Source: Oscillospiraceae bacterium (GTDB taxonomy: Bacteria > Bacillota_A > Clostridia > Oscillospirales > Ruminococcaceae). From it: a stretch of 16,282 nt of DNA. Below the pieces are notes generated by a model. The model was not told where the DNA came from. It ran no database searches and saw only the letters and a list, made by a program, of their open reading frames with translations. Position 1 is the first letter of the stretch, and each line of letters starts with the position of its first letter. Made by a program: the position numbers and the translations under genes. This document shows positions 1 through 7,281 of this stretch, piece after piece. The DNA is taken from NCBI GenBank assembly GCA_017400025.1, contig JAFQAF010000023.1:1-16282 (forward strand), read 5' to 3'.

Positions 1-1
1 A

Positions 2-1279
2 ATCGCAAAAAAATATGAAGACTATATCATTGGCCTGAGAAGACATTTCCATGAAAATCCTGAACTTTCCGGCGTGGAATTCAAAACACTGGAAAGAATC
101 GGCCAGGAACTGACAGAAATGGGCATTGAATACGTGGAAGTACCTAACGGCGGTATCCTTGCCAAAATCGTGGGCAAAGAAGGCGGCAAAACAGTTATGC
201 TGAGAGCTGATATCGACGCTCTGCCAGTTCTGGAAACACCTGACAACCTGCTGCCAGGCAAGAGAACATGTATTTCCAAAGTACCGGGCGTTATGCACTC
301 CTGCGGTCACGACGGCCACATTGCGATGCTGCTGGGCGCTGCAAAAATACTGATGGAAAAGAAAGACGAAATTGAAGGTACAGTATACCTGTGCTTCGAA
401 CGTTCCGAAGAAACATCCAGTGATGCAAGTGCTGACTACATCTTTGCATACATTGAAAACAACGGCATCGAAATCAACTCTGTTTACGGCACACATCTGC
501 TGGCAACAGCACCTACAGGCTATGTTGGCATCAATGACGGCGGCATGATGGCCGGCGCATTTGTATTCGGCGTAGACATTGAAGGTGCAGGCGGCCACGG
601 CTCACGTCCTGACCAGGCAAACAACCCAATGGATGCATTTGTAGCTATCTACCAGAGAATGCAGGCACTGCGCGTTGCAAAAATCAACCCGTTTGAAACA
701 TGTACATACTCCATCGGTGCTCTGCAGGGCGGCGCACAGTGGAACGTTATCCCACAGAAACTGTCCTTCGCTGGCAACATGAGAACATTTGACCGCGACG
801 GCGTTGGTATGACATTCCGCAGAGAATTTGAAAAAGCTATCAGAGATATCTGTGCAGCATACGACTGCGTACCTACATTCACAAGATGGGCTCTGCCAGG
901 CTACGGCACAGTTAACGATGCAACCCCCGCACAGTTTGCAAGAAAGATTCTGACAGAAGAATTCGGTGCAGATTCTGTAGGTCTGGTTGAACCATGGATG
1001 GCTTCTGAATCCTACTCCAGATACCTGCTCCAGTGGCCAGGCGTATTTACATTCCTTGGTATGCAGAACGAAGAAAAAGGCGTTGGTGCTGCTCACCACA
1101 ACCAGGCATTTGACATTGACGAAGATGTTCTGGCAAAAGGTGCTGCCGGTGCTGCTACATACGCACTGGAATACCTGAAAGCTGCAGACCTGCCAGCAGG
1201 CGGCAGAAAGATGAGCTTCAAACAGATTCTGGAAAACGAAGGCCGTCCTGAACTGATTCCTGTTCTTTACGGTGAATAA
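2..1279 (+). CDS. M20-family amidohydrolase (M20D type), 5' truncated by window edge
   Basis: A metal-dependent hydrolase of the M20 peptidase family, M20D/HipO-AbgB-like group, which cleaves N-acyl amino acids or related amides in the cytoplasm; the substrate cannot be read from sequence. The frame is open from base 2, and the family's usual N-terminal motif RRHFHENPELSG lies at about nt 38-73, so the GTG at 74 is internal and the true start is upstream of the window. Visible family motifs are RADIDALP, HSCGHDGH (about nt 296-319, metal ligands), the acidic pair in ERSEETS, GTHL, GGHGSRPDQANNPMDA in the lid domain, and a C-terminal AAHHNQAFD histidine motif. Codon use is strongly biased (GCA/GCT, ACA, CTG), like the ABC genes further right, which suggests good expression. 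A terminator follows the stop. Confidence 0.93.
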   Translation: MAKKYEDYIIGLRRHFHENPELSGVEFKTLERIGQELTEMGIEYVEVPNGGILAKIVGKEGGKTVMLRADIDALPVLETPDNLLPGKRTCISKVPGVMHSCGHDGHIAMLLGAAKILMEKKDEIEGTVYLCFERSEETSSDASADYIFAYIENNGIEINSVYGTHLLATAPTGYVGINDGGMMAGAFVFGVDIEGAGGHGSRPDQANNPMDAFVAIYQRMQALRVAKINPFETCTYSIGALQGGAQWNVIPQKLSFAGNMRTFDRDGVGMTFRREFEKAIRDICAAYDCVPTFTRWALPGYGTVNDATPAQFARKILTEEFGADSVGLVEPWMASESYSRYLLQWPGVFTFLGMQNEEKGVGAAHHNQAFDIDEDVLAKGAAGAATYALEYLKAADLPAGGRKMSFKQILENEGRPELIPVLYGE

Positions 1280-1320
1280 TATACAGTCTGTTATATTCCA
1301 ATAAAATATTGCAATAAGAA

Positions 1321-1345
1321 AAGGGCGGTTTATCCGCCCTTTTTG
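1321..1345 (+). terminator. Intrinsic terminator after the M20 gene
   Basis: An 8-bp perfect stem AAGGGCGG/CCGCCCTT with a 5-nt loop is followed at once by a run of T. It ends the amidohydrolase transcript 42 nt after the stop codon. Confidence 0.9.
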
Positions 1346-1357
1346 TTATGCCTTTTA

Positions 1358-1386
1358 TTGACCTGGACAGTCCTGTGTGATAGAAT
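1358..1386 (+). promoter_or_regulatory. Sigma-A promoter of the membrane protein-NUDIX-bcp operon
   Basis: TTGACC (-35), 17-bp spacer, TAGAAT (-10); five of six matches in each box. Predicted transcription start is near 1393. This lies downstream of the GTG at 1377, so the next gene should start at the ATG at 1419 or 1422. Confidence 0.7.
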
Positions 1387-1418
1387 TTTATTTAAATAAT
1401 ACCAAGGAACAGACAGAT

Positions 1419-1766
1419 ATGATGATAAACGGAACTGATGTTACACTGTATCTGGCAGTGGCCGCCACAGTGGCGGTGCTGGCAGGGCTGGAATATATAA
1501 TCTGCCGCAGGGCAAAAAATCCCCAGGCGAAAAAACTGCTGCTGTTTGTGCCTTTCCTTGTTTTCTGCCGGGCGCTGTTTGTGTATGGCACCAGCGACGG
1601 AAGCGGTTTTCTGGATTTAAGCGGCATAGTGGTTTTTCTGATAATCTGCTATGGCATGGTGTGCCTTGCCGCAATAGGTCTGGGCTGGTTTATTGCCCTG
1701 GTGAAAACCGATAAGGAAACAAAGGCGGCCTGCCCTTTTGCAGATGAAAACAGCGGTGAGGAATAA
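1419..1766 (+). CDS. Small integral membrane protein of unknown function
   Basis: I do not recognise a family. From the ATG at 1419 the protein is 115 residues. It has three hydrophobic segments: about residues 9-28 (TLYLAVAATVAVLAGLEYII), 38-58 (LLLFVPFLVFCRALFVYG) and 65-94 (IVVFLIICYGMVCLAAIGLG region), separated by a short basic loop CRRAKNPQAKK and ending in an acidic tail (PFADENSGEE). The start is chosen because AAGGAA at 1404-1409 sits 9 nt upstream and because the promoter's predicted start point is 1393; a longer GTG version at 1377 would begin before the transcript. A second ATG at 1422 is equally usable. It is the first gene of a three-gene operon with a NUDIX hydrolase and a peroxiredoxin, 33 nt before the former. 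Confidence 0.72.
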   Translation: MMINGTDVTLYLAVAATVAVLAGLEYIICRRAKNPQAKKLLLFVPFLVFCRALFVYGTSDGSGFLDLSGIVVFLIICYGMVCLAAIGLGWFIALVKTDKETKAACPFADENSGEE

Positions 1767-1799
1767 ACCGCACCTATTCCACAGGAAAGGATATGTATT

Positions 1800-2282
1800 A
1801 TGAAAAATATGGACCTGACAATTGCCGACAGCGAAAATATGCTGAATGTACGCGTGGCAGGCATAATAATAAAAGATAACCGAGTGCTGATGGTGAAAAA
1901 CCTGCGCTCTGACTATATATATTCCCTGGGTGGAAGACTGAAGCTGGGTGAAAGTGCCCGGCAAGGCGTGGTGCGCGAAATTGCGGAAGAAACCGGCATA
2001 ACCCTGGAAATTGACCGCCTGGGCTTTATCCACGAAAACTTTTTCATAGGGTCTACCCCATCCAAAATGGGCAGGCAGGTGTATGAAATCACCTTTTATT
2101 TCTATATGAAAGTGCCGGAGGATTTCTGTGTGGAAACAGGAGTGGAAACTGCCGACGACGACAGGGAAACCCTGGTGTGGCTGGACTGGCATTCCGACGA
2201 AAGGTATTACCCACAGTTTTTCCGCACCGAACTGGACAGCCCGGTGAAGGAAATAAAACATATTGTAACAGATGACAGATAA
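1800..2282 (+). CDS. NUDIX hydrolase
   Basis: A 160-residue cytosolic pyrophosphohydrolase. The complete Nudix box G-x5-E-x7-REUxEExGU is present at residues 45-67 (G45, E51, R59, E60, E63, E64, G66), so the Mg-binding catalytic helix is intact. The upstream strand [16 protein letters not shown] and the aromatic-rich C-terminal half ([16 protein letters not shown]) fit the usual fold and length of a stand-alone NUDIX enzyme. The substrate (damaged nucleotides, ADP-ribose or another nucleoside diphosphate derivative) cannot be told. The ATG has an AGGAAAGG ribosome site upstream. Its place between a membrane protein and a peroxiredoxin would suit a clean-up role for oxidised nucleotides, but that is inference from neighbours only. 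Confidence 0.92.
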   Translation: MKNMDLTIADSENMLNVRVAGIIIKDNRVLMVKNLRSDYIYSLGGRLKLGESARQGVVREIAEETGITLEIDRLGFIHENFFIGSTPSKMGRQVYEITFYFYMKVPEDFCVETGVETADDDRETLVWLDWHSDERYYPQFFRTELDSPVKEIKHIVTDDR

Positions 2283-2338
2283 GTGGCCGCTGTCCCAGCG
2301 CCGCCGGACATAACTTTATCAACACGGAGGACAAAACT

Positions 2339-2797
2339 ATGCTTGAAACCGGAATGAAAGCCCCGGATTTTACACTGCCGGACAAGGACGGCAACCCTGT
2401 TTCCCTTTCTGATTTTGCAGGGAAGAAAATTGTGCTGTATTTTTACCCAAGGGACAACACCCCGGGCTGCACAAAGCAGGCCTGCGGCTTTGCGGCCAAC
2501 TATGCCGGCTTCAAGGAAATTGACGCTGTGGTGATAGGCATAAGCAAGGACTCTGTAAAAAGCCACCGGAAGTTTGCAGAAAAGTATGAGCTGCCTTTTG
2601 TACTGCTTTCCGATACAGAACTGGAGGCAATCCAGGCTTATGATGTGTGGCAGGAGAAAAAGCTGTACGGCAAAACCAGCATGGGCGTGGTGCGCACCAC
2701 CTATGTGATTGACGAAAAGGGCGTTATAGAAAAAGTGATGCCAAAGGTAAAGCCGGACACCAACGCCGCAGAAATTCTGGAATATCTGAAGGGATAA
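2339..2797 (+). CDS. bcp: Thioredoxin-dependent peroxiredoxin, Bcp/PrxQ type
   Basis: Reduces hydrogen peroxide and organic hydroperoxides with electrons from thioredoxin. The 152-residue length is normal for the family. The active-site stretch [17 protein letters not shown] holds the conserved P-x3-T-x2-C: Thr41 and peroxidatic Cys44, with the resolving Cys49 five residues later in the same helix, the hallmark of the PrxQ/Bcp class. The conserved N-terminal [14 protein letters not shown] and the later [12 protein letters not shown] are also present. CGGAGG lies 8 nt before the ATG. It is the last gene of the short operon, 56 nt after the NUDIX gene. Confidence 0.95.
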   Translation: MLETGMKAPDFTLPDKDGNPVSLSDFAGKKIVLYFYPRDNTPGCTKQACGFAANYAGFKEIDAVVIGISKDSVKSHRKFAEKYELPFVLLSDTELEAIQAYDVWQEKKLYGKTSMGVVRTTYVIDEKGVIEKVMPKVKPDTNAAEILEYLKG

Positions 2798-2849
2798 TCA
2801 GACAGGATTTTTTAACCGGCAAAGTTTTAATCAATACAGTTTGAACAGC

Positions 2850-2900
2850 GGGCGGACGCGTGCCCTGAAAGGGTATATTATCCGCCCGGTATTTTATTTT
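2850..2900 (+). terminator. Probable terminator after bcp
   Basis: GGGCGGA (2850-2856) pairs with TCCGCCC (2881-2887), enclosing a smaller CCCT-GAAA-GGG hairpin, and is followed by a T-rich stretch (GGTATTTTATTTT). The tail is not a pure T run, so strength is uncertain. Confidence 0.55.
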
Positions 2901-2902
2901 AA

Positions 2903-3097
2903 GCAATATCCGCTACAAACCGTTCCGGGCTGTGGCAGCTGTGTGATGACACCGCCCATACTGTAATAATGACCTGCCCTTTTGAAGAAAAGGAAAGGCT
3001 GGTGGCAGAAATTTCTGCCACAGTAACAGGCAATCTGACAATACAGCAGATTTTTGACAGGCAGCTGTATGACGGGGACAGCCTGTGCATTTTATAA
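2903..3097 (+). pseudogene. Start-less ORF, likely gene remnant
   Basis: Between bcp and the next terminator a plus-strand frame stays open for 64 codons. Its codon use resembles the neighbours (CTG, GCA, ACA, GAA) and the peptide looks protein-like (MTCPFEEKERLVAEIS, then TGNLTIQQIFDRQLYDGD). No ATG, GTG or TTG with a ribosome binding site precedes it: a TAA closes the frame just upstream and the only ATG (2969) lacks a Shine-Dalgarno sequence. Most likely the 3' end of a gene whose 5' part is lost; a 42-residue small protein from 2969 is possible but weak. No family recognised. The rest of 2798-3160 holds only the two terminators. Confidence 0.4.
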
Positions 3098-3118
3098 AAA
3101 TAATAATCACATACAAAA

Positions 3119-3152
3119 ACAGCCACAGCATCAGCTGCGGCTGTTCTTTTTT
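3119..3152. terminator. Bidirectional terminator between convergent genes
   Basis: ACAGCC-A-CAGC pairs with GCTG-C-GGCTGT around an ATCA loop. T-rich sequence follows on the plus strand (TCTTTTTT) and on the minus strand (TTTTTG), so it can end both the remnant ORF and the redoxin transcript. Confidence 0.8.
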
Positions 3153-3160
3153 ACAGAAAA

Positions 3161-3727
3161 TTATTTGATTTTCGCCAGGGCTTCGTCTGCCAGAGGCATA
3201 TCTGCTGTGTATTTGCCGAAGTGGGCTTCGATAACTGTCATATCGCCGTCGATATAGAACCAGCCTGGCCGCTGTTCTTCGTTGCCTTCATATTCGCCGT
3301 GTTCAAGGCCCATTTCTTCAATCAGCTGTTTTTTGTACAGCTGTTTTGCCTTGGTTTCCTCTGTCATTGTGTCCTGCCAGCCCGGTTTTCTTTCGCCCAG
3401 TTCCAGCGCTTTGTACAGTGCCTGGTCTGTGTCGCAGATAAGGTGGAAAGGCAGGGTTTCGTCCAGCATATCGCGGAGAACGATTTCCGGTTTTGACTGC
3501 ATTGCAACCACGATGTTTACGCCTTTTGCGTCAAATTCCGGTTTTTTCATTGTCAGCAGGTGTACGTCCAGTCTGCAAGGTGTGCAGCCCATATAGCGCA
3601 GAAACCAGAACATTGTAGGTTTGCCGCCTGTGATTTCGCTGATTTTCAGGCCTTTGTTCACTTCCCTGCCCAGAACTGTATCAACTGTGAAATCAGGGAA
3701 TCTGTCCCCTTTAACCAATCTTGCCAT
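3161..3727 (-). CDS. Thioredoxin-fold redoxin (AhpC/TSA-like) with CTPC motif
   Basis: A 188-residue cytosolic protein with the thioredoxin-like redoxin fold. The opening (residues 1-14, VKGDRFPDFTVDT) is typical of peroxiredoxin-like proteins, and the stretch MFWFLRYMGCTPCRLDVHLL carries a redox pair Cys48-x-x-Cys51 where AhpC/TSA proteins have their active cysteine. A later ICDTDQALYKALEL matches the family's conserved strand and helix, and GWFYIDGDMTVIEAHFG is the usual C-terminal strand. The region around residues 115-150 is an extra charged helical insert. Whether it acts as peroxidase or as disulfide reductase cannot be decided. No signal peptide. AAAGGAA precedes the ATG, and a minus-strand promoter lies about 40 nt further upstream. 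Confidence 0.85.
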   Translation of the reverse strand: MARLVKGDRFPDFTVDTVLGREVNKGLKISEITGGKPTMFWFLRYMGCTPCRLDVHLLTMKKPEFDAKGVNIVVAMQSKPEIVLRDMLDETLPFHLICDTDQALYKALELGERKPGWQDTMTEETKAKQLYKKQLIEEMGLEHGEYEGNEEQRPGWFYIDGDMTVIEAHFGKYTADMPLADEALAKIK

Positions 3728-3768
3728 AATAAATTCCTTTCTTTTTGTAATACGTATTGCTTGATTTT

Positions 3769-3797
3769 AATATAATACATAAATCATGAAAAGTAAA
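3769..3797 (-). promoter_or_regulatory. Promoter of the redoxin gene
   Basis: Read on the minus strand: TTTACT, 17-bp spacer, TATATT, 42 nt before the ATG. The surrounding sequence is AT-rich. Confidence 0.6.
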
Positions 3798-3828
3798 TAT
3801 TTCCTTTACATATCCGTAAATTTGTAAC

Positions 3829-3861
3829 AAAAAGCAGAAGGTCTGCCAACCGGCAGACCTT
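3829..3861 (-). terminator. Terminator of the MgtC/SapB-family gene
   Basis: A perfect 10-bp stem (AAGGTCTGCC with GGCAGACCTT), loop AACC on the plus strand, is followed on the minus strand by CTGCTTTTTG. It begins 5 nt after the stop codon. Confidence 0.9.
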
Positions 3862-3865
3862 TGCT

Positions 3866-4528
3866 TTATCTGAATCTGATTGTGTGTACGCCGTCCATAC
3901 GCTTTAAATTGTCCATCAGTGTCTGGGCGCGCTCCATTCCCTTTACGTGGAATTCTATGACAGCGCTGTCCCCTTCGCCCTCTACAGTGGCTTCGGCGTG
4001 GTCCACGCTTACCTCCCAGCCGCGCAGGTAGTCCAGAACATCAAAGAACTGGCCGCTGTCCTGGCCCATTGTAAGTGTGATATGGTATGCCTGGGATTTT
4101 CTGTCTATTTTTTTGGAAATGTGGTCCATTACAAAAAGGGCAGAAAACACTATGCCGGTGGTGAGAACAGCCAGCGAATACCAGCCAAAACCGATAACAA
4201 GGCCGATACAGCCCACGCTCCATACAGTGGCGGCAGTGGTGAGGCCTTTTATATTTGAATCTGAATGGACGATTGTGCCGGCACCCAGAAAGCCTATGCC
4301 GGTGATAACCTGCTGTGCCAGACGGGGGTCTGCAATCATGCCGTACAGCCGGAAGGTTTCTGCCACCATGGCCTTTGACAGCATCATAACGGTGGTTGCG
4401 GAAACACATACCAGCACATTGGTACGGATGCCCAGCGGGTGGCCCTTCATCTGTCTTTCATAACCGATTATTGCGCCGGCAGCCGTTGCAAAGGCAAGGC
4501 GCATTATCATCTGTGCAGTAGTAACCAT
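3866..4528 (-). CDS. MgtC/SapB family membrane protein
   Basis: A 220-residue protein with the MgtC/SapB layout: an N-terminal membrane domain followed by a soluble C-terminal ACT-like domain (about residues 145-220, HITLTMGQDSGQFFDVLDYL onward). Conserved family signatures are visible: GAIIGYERQMKGHPLGIRTN near residue 18, and QQVITGIGFLGAGTI then GLTTAATVWSVGCIGL between about residues 72 and 110. Four to five hydrophobic segments can be drawn. Family members are linked to magnesium homeostasis and inhibition of ATP synthase in some pathogens; the function of this commensal-type homologue is unknown. AAGGAGGTG lies 7 nt before the ATG. Confidence 0.9.
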   Translation of the reverse strand: MVTTAQMIMRLAFATAAGAIIGYERQMKGHPLGIRTNVLVCVSATTVMMLSKAMVAETFRLYGMIADPRLAQQVITGIGFLGAGTIVHSDSNIKGLTTAATVWSVGCIGLVIGFGWYSLAVLTTGIVFSALFVMDHISKKIDRKSQAYHITLTMGQDSGQFFDVLDYLRGWEVSVDHAEATVEGEGDSAVIEFHVKGMERAQTLMDNLKRMDGVHTIRFR

Positions 4529-4571
4529 ACAGCACCTCCTTGTGTTTAAATTCTATTCACCGGAGGATAAA

Positions 4572-4605
4572 CACAGAACGCCGCCTTGGGGCGGGCGGCG
4601 CTGTG
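4572..4605 (-). terminator. GC-rich hairpin downstream of the aldo/keto reductase
   Basis: CACAG-N2-CGCCGCC pairs with GGCGGCG-CTGTG, a 12-bp stem with one bulge. It lies about 70 nt after the reductase stop codon and before the MgtC-family start. On the minus strand only a weak T tract follows, so it may be a poor terminator or an mRNA-stabilising stem. Confidence 0.45.
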
Positions 4606-4671
4606 CTTTCTCCTGCAAAGAAAGGATTGCGGGAATATTTCCCCTGAAAAAACTTGCTTTATATTAAAAGG

Positions 4672-5793
4672 TTATTTCTTCTTTTCAAATCTTTCAGCGA
4701 CCTTTACAAGGCCTTCGGTAACTTTGATGTTCTGCGGGCAGGCTTTTTCGCATTTGCCGCATTTTATGCACCGGCTGGCCTTTGGCATAATGTCTGTCAT
4801 GTTTCTGTAATAGGTTTCGTTGTTGGATTTGTTTTTGGTAAATGCCAGCTGGTCATTGTTGTACAGGCCGAAATACTTCGGAATAGGTATCTGCACTGGA
4901 CAGCCGTCCACGCAGTAACCGCAGGCTGTACACGGAATAACCGCTGCCTGGTTGAAAATATCCAGAACGCTTTTCAGTGTTTTGTGGTCATTTTCTGTAT
5001 AAGGTTCAAAGTTTTCCATATAGGATGTGTTGTCATCCACCTGGTCATAGTTGCTCATACCGGAGAGGACAACCATCACGTTTTCGTGGCTGGCAGCAAA
5101 TCTGATGGCCCAGGACGGCACGGAAAGTTCCGGTCTTGCCTGCTTCATCAGGTTTACAGCTTCAGGAGGCAGGTTTACCAGTGTGCCGCCTTTTACAGGT
5201 TCCATTACAATAACAGGTTTATTATATTTTGTTGCGATTTCGTAGCATTTTTTTGCCTGCACGGAAGGGTTTTCCCAGTCGATATAGTTTATCTGCAGCT
5301 GGATAACGTCCACATCCGGCCAGGTCTGTATCATTTCTTCCAGCAGGTCCGGCTGGCCGTGGAAGGAAAAGCCGATTTTCTTTGCCTTGCCCCGGGCGCG
5401 CATCTGCTGCATATATTCATAGCAGCCGTAAGCCTTGGCTTTTTCAAAGCGTTCGCCGTTCATTGCGTGCATAAGATAAACATCAAAGTAATCAACGCCG
5501 CAGAATTCCAGCTGTTCGTTGAAAATTCTTACGTGGTCTTCTGCTGATGTGAGAATAGCCATAGGCAGCTTTGTGCACAGCTGATAGCTGTCGCGGGGGT
5601 ATCTGTCCACCAGTGCTTTGCGGATGATGTGTTCGCTCTGTTTTTTGTGGTAAACATAAGCTGTGTCAAAGTATGTGAAACCGCGCTGCATAAACAGGTC
5701 AGTCATTTTTATAACCTGTTCCAGGTCCACAGTTGATGCATCGTTTGCATCTGTCAGGGGCAATCTCATAAAGCCGAAGCCAAGCTTTTTCAT
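4672..5793 (-). CDS. Aldo/keto reductase with C-terminal 2x[4Fe-4S] ferredoxin domain
   Basis: A 373-residue oxidoreductase. Residues 1-280 are an aldo/keto reductase barrel: GFGFMRLPL start, FDTAYVY (Asp43 and Tyr of the catalytic tetrad), Lys75 in CTKLP, His109 in DVYLMHA, GFSFHG, and the LSGMSN cofactor region. Residues 288-298 (CTACGYCVDGC-P) and 342-352 (CIKCGKCEKAC-P) are two complete Cx2Cx2Cx3CP cluster motifs. This fusion is common in anaerobic Clostridia, where it may link substrate reduction to ferredoxin-type electron flow; the substrate is unknown. The ATG at 5793 is preferred because AGAGG lies 8 nt upstream and the barrel begins there; a 26-residue extension to 5871 would read through a strong hairpin. 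No promoter is evident in the 156-nt gap after the binding-protein gene, so it may be the last, attenuated gene of the ABC operon. Confidence 0.93.
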   Translation of the reverse strand: MKKLGFGFMRLPLTDANDASTVDLEQVIKMTDLFMQRGFTYFDTAYVYHKKQSEHIIRKALVDRYPRDSYQLCTKLPMAILTSAEDHVRIFNEQLEFCGVDYFDVYLMHAMNGERFEKAKAYGCYEYMQQMRARGKAKKIGFSFHGQPDLLEEMIQTWPDVDVIQLQINYIDWENPSVQAKKCYEIATKYNKPVIVMEPVKGGTLVNLPPEAVNLMKQARPELSVPSWAIRFAASHENVMVVLSGMSNYDQVDDNTSYMENFEPYTENDHKTLKSVLDIFNQAAVIPCTACGYCVDGCPVQIPIPKYFGLYNNDQLAFTKNKSNNETYYRNMTDIMPKASRCIKCGKCEKACPQNIKVTEGLVKVAERFEKKK

Positions 5794-5837
5794 ATAACAA
5801 ACCTCTTGTTGTAATAAATTGACGATGGATGTCAAAC

Positions 5838-5862
5838 CGGCAGCCCGATGGGAGGGCTGCCG
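5838..5862 (-). terminator. Strong hairpin between binding protein and reductase genes
   Basis: A perfect 9-bp stem CGGCAGCCC/GGGCTGCCG with a 7-nt loop. The minus-strand tail is GGTTTGAC, too poor in T for efficient termination, so partial termination or 3'-end protection of the ABC mRNA is more likely. Confidence 0.5.
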
Positions 5863-5914
5863 ACTCGACAAACTTTTTAAATAAGGCGGGATAGCAAATT
5901 AATTATAATCAACT

Positions 5915-5931
5915 GAATCCACGGGGGATTC
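5915..5931 (-). repeat. Small inverted repeat just after the binding-protein gene
   Basis: GAATCC-N5-GGATTC, a perfect 6-bp stem starting 19 nt beyond the binding-protein stop codon. No T run follows on the minus strand. Probably a 3'-end stem of the ABC mRNA; weak evidence. Confidence 0.35.
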
Positions 5932-5949
5932 AATCAATGCCAATGGAAA

Positions 5950-7221
5950 TTATTTGTAGAATTCAGCTGTTTCAGCTGCCATTGTTGCAACTGCGTCTGC
6001 AGGTGTTTTACCGTTGATGATACATTCCTGTACCTGACGGCCAACAACGTTGTCTTTAACTTCAACGTAGGATGGGTCAAATGGCATTTCTACAAAGTAT
6101 TCCAGCTGTTCAACAGCAACGTCCAGGTGTGGGTATTCAGCCAGTTTTGCCTGGTAGATATCAGAGTTCAGAGCTGCTTCAGATGTTGGGAGGTAGCCTG
6201 TACCTGCTGCGTATTTACCTGCAACGTCAGCGGAGCACATGTATTTCATGAATTTCCATGTTGCTTCTGCTTCAGCGTCTGTCATACCTTCAAATGCTAC
6301 AAGGTTGGAGCCGCCTGGGATAGCTGCGAAGTTTGTGAGTTTTGGAATGTAAGCAACGCCAACTTCAAAGTCAGAGTTGTCTGCAAGACCTCTGTACTGT
6401 GCGGAGGACTGCATGATGATGTTGCACTGGCCAGCCATAAATGCGTTTCTCAGTGCGGAGTTGGAAGCGTAGTCTTCACCTTCTGGGATGAATGCAGAGC
6501 CGTCTGCCAGCATGTCAAGCCAGAGCTGGAGTGGTTTTTCGCCAGCTTCGCCAGCAAAACCGATACCGTTGCCTTCTTCGTTGTAAACCTGACCGCCTGC
6601 TGTGAGCATCATAGCGAGGTAGTACCAGGAGTCACCCAGAGAGATACCGTAGCCCAGGGAACCGTCTTTGCATACTGCTTTGGATGCTGCGCGCAGTTCT
6701 TCCCAAGTTTCTGGTGCTTTGTCATAGCCAGCTGCTTTCAGAGCGTCTGCATTGTAGTACATAACAGGGCAGCTTCTGCCGTTTGGCAGGGAAACCAGTT
6801 TGCCGTCGTACCATGAGAAGTCCATAACGCCTTCGTACATATCTGCAGCGTTGAATTCATCGTCTGCTTCGTCAAATGGAGCAAGGTCCATCAGAAGACC
6901 TTCTTCAGCGTAGAACCCAACACGTGTGATTTCGATCTGTACAACGTGTGGTGCATTGCCGCCGGAAACTGCAGCCTGCAGTTTTGTGCCTGCAGCGTTG
7001 TAGTCGCCCTGGTAGATGCAGTTTACGATAACTTCGTCCTGGGAAGCGTTGAATTCGTCAACGATTTCCTGAACCAGTTCACCTGTGGAGCTGCCCATTG
7101 AGTGCCAGAATTCGATTGTTACAGGGCCTTCTGTTTCTGTTTCTGTGTCAGCGCCGCCGCCACATGCAACCAGAGAGAAAGCCATAACGCCTGCCAGCAC
7201 TAAAGCTAAAAGTTTTTTCAT
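5950..7221 (-). CDS. UgpB-like ABC transporter substrate-binding lipoprotein (family 1)
   Basis: A 423-residue extracellular solute-binding protein anchored by lipid. The signal peptide MKKLLALVLAGVMAFSLVAC ends in a lipobox LVAC with Cys20 as the lipidation site, followed by GGG and an acidic TETETEG linker. The mature part starts VTIEFWHSMGSSTGELV and carries YQGDYNAAGTKLQAAV, SGGNAPHVVQIE, CPVMYYNADALKAAGYDKAP-ETW and GTGYLPTSEAAL, which line up with the glycerol-3-phosphate binding protein UgpB as I remember it. The ligand is therefore plausibly glycerol-3-phosphate, a glycerophosphodiester or a similar polar ester, but sugar-binding relatives look alike. The start at 7221 is chosen because it gives the signal peptide and AAGGAG sits 10 nt upstream. 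It is the penultimate gene of the operon, unusual since binding proteins often come first. Confidence 0.93.
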   Translation of the reverse strand: MKKLLALVLAGVMAFSLVACGGGADTETETEGPVTIEFWHSMGSSTGELVQEIVDEFNASQDEVIVNCIYQGDYNAAGTKLQAAVSGGNAPHVVQIEITRVGFYAEEGLLMDLAPFDEADDEFNAADMYEGVMDFSWYDGKLVSLPNGRSCPVMYYNADALKAAGYDKAPETWEELRAASKAVCKDGSLGYGISLGDSWYYLAMMLTAGGQVYNEEGNGIGFAGEAGEKPLQLWLDMLADGSAFIPEGEDYASNSALRNAFMAGQCNIIMQSSAQYRGLADNSDFEVGVAYIPKLTNFAAIPGGSNLVAFEGMTDAEAEATWKFMKYMCSADVAGKYAAGTGYLPTSEAALNSDIYQAKLAEYPHLDVAVEQLEYFVEMPFDPSYVEVKDNVVGRQVQECIINGKTPADAVATMAAETAEFYK

Positions 7222-7253
7222 AGTGTTTTTTCTCCTTTTTGGTTTTATACTGA

Positions 7254-7273
7254 AGCCGGAGGGATTTCCGGCT
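7254..7273 (-). repeat. Intercistronic stem-loop before the binding-protein gene
   Basis: AGCCGGA/TCCGGCT forms a 7-bp perfect stem with a 6-nt loop in the 60-nt gap between the phosphodiesterase and the binding protein. There is no T run, so it is not a terminator; such stems can protect the 5' end of a processed binding-protein mRNA and raise its level over its neighbours. Confidence 0.5.
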
Positions 7274-7281
7274 GTCATTCA

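Noticed and set aside
74..1279. GTG at 74 as start of the amidohydrolase
   Set aside because: The frame is open to the window edge and the conserved RRHFHENPEL motif lies upstream, so the gene is truncated rather than starting at 74.
4654..5547. A 297-codon plus-strand frame opposite the aldo/keto reductase
   Set aside because: Antisense shadow of a clearly conserved gene; cysteine- and histidine-rich noise without a ribosome site.
5794..5871. 26-residue N-terminal extension of the aldo/keto reductase
   Set aside because: It spans a 9-bp hairpin, lacks a ribosome site, and the barrel and a good AGAGG site begin at 5793.
7222..7278. 19-residue extension of the binding protein
   Set aside because: It would put a basic stretch before a perfect lipoprotein signal peptide and would cover the intercistronic stem-loop.
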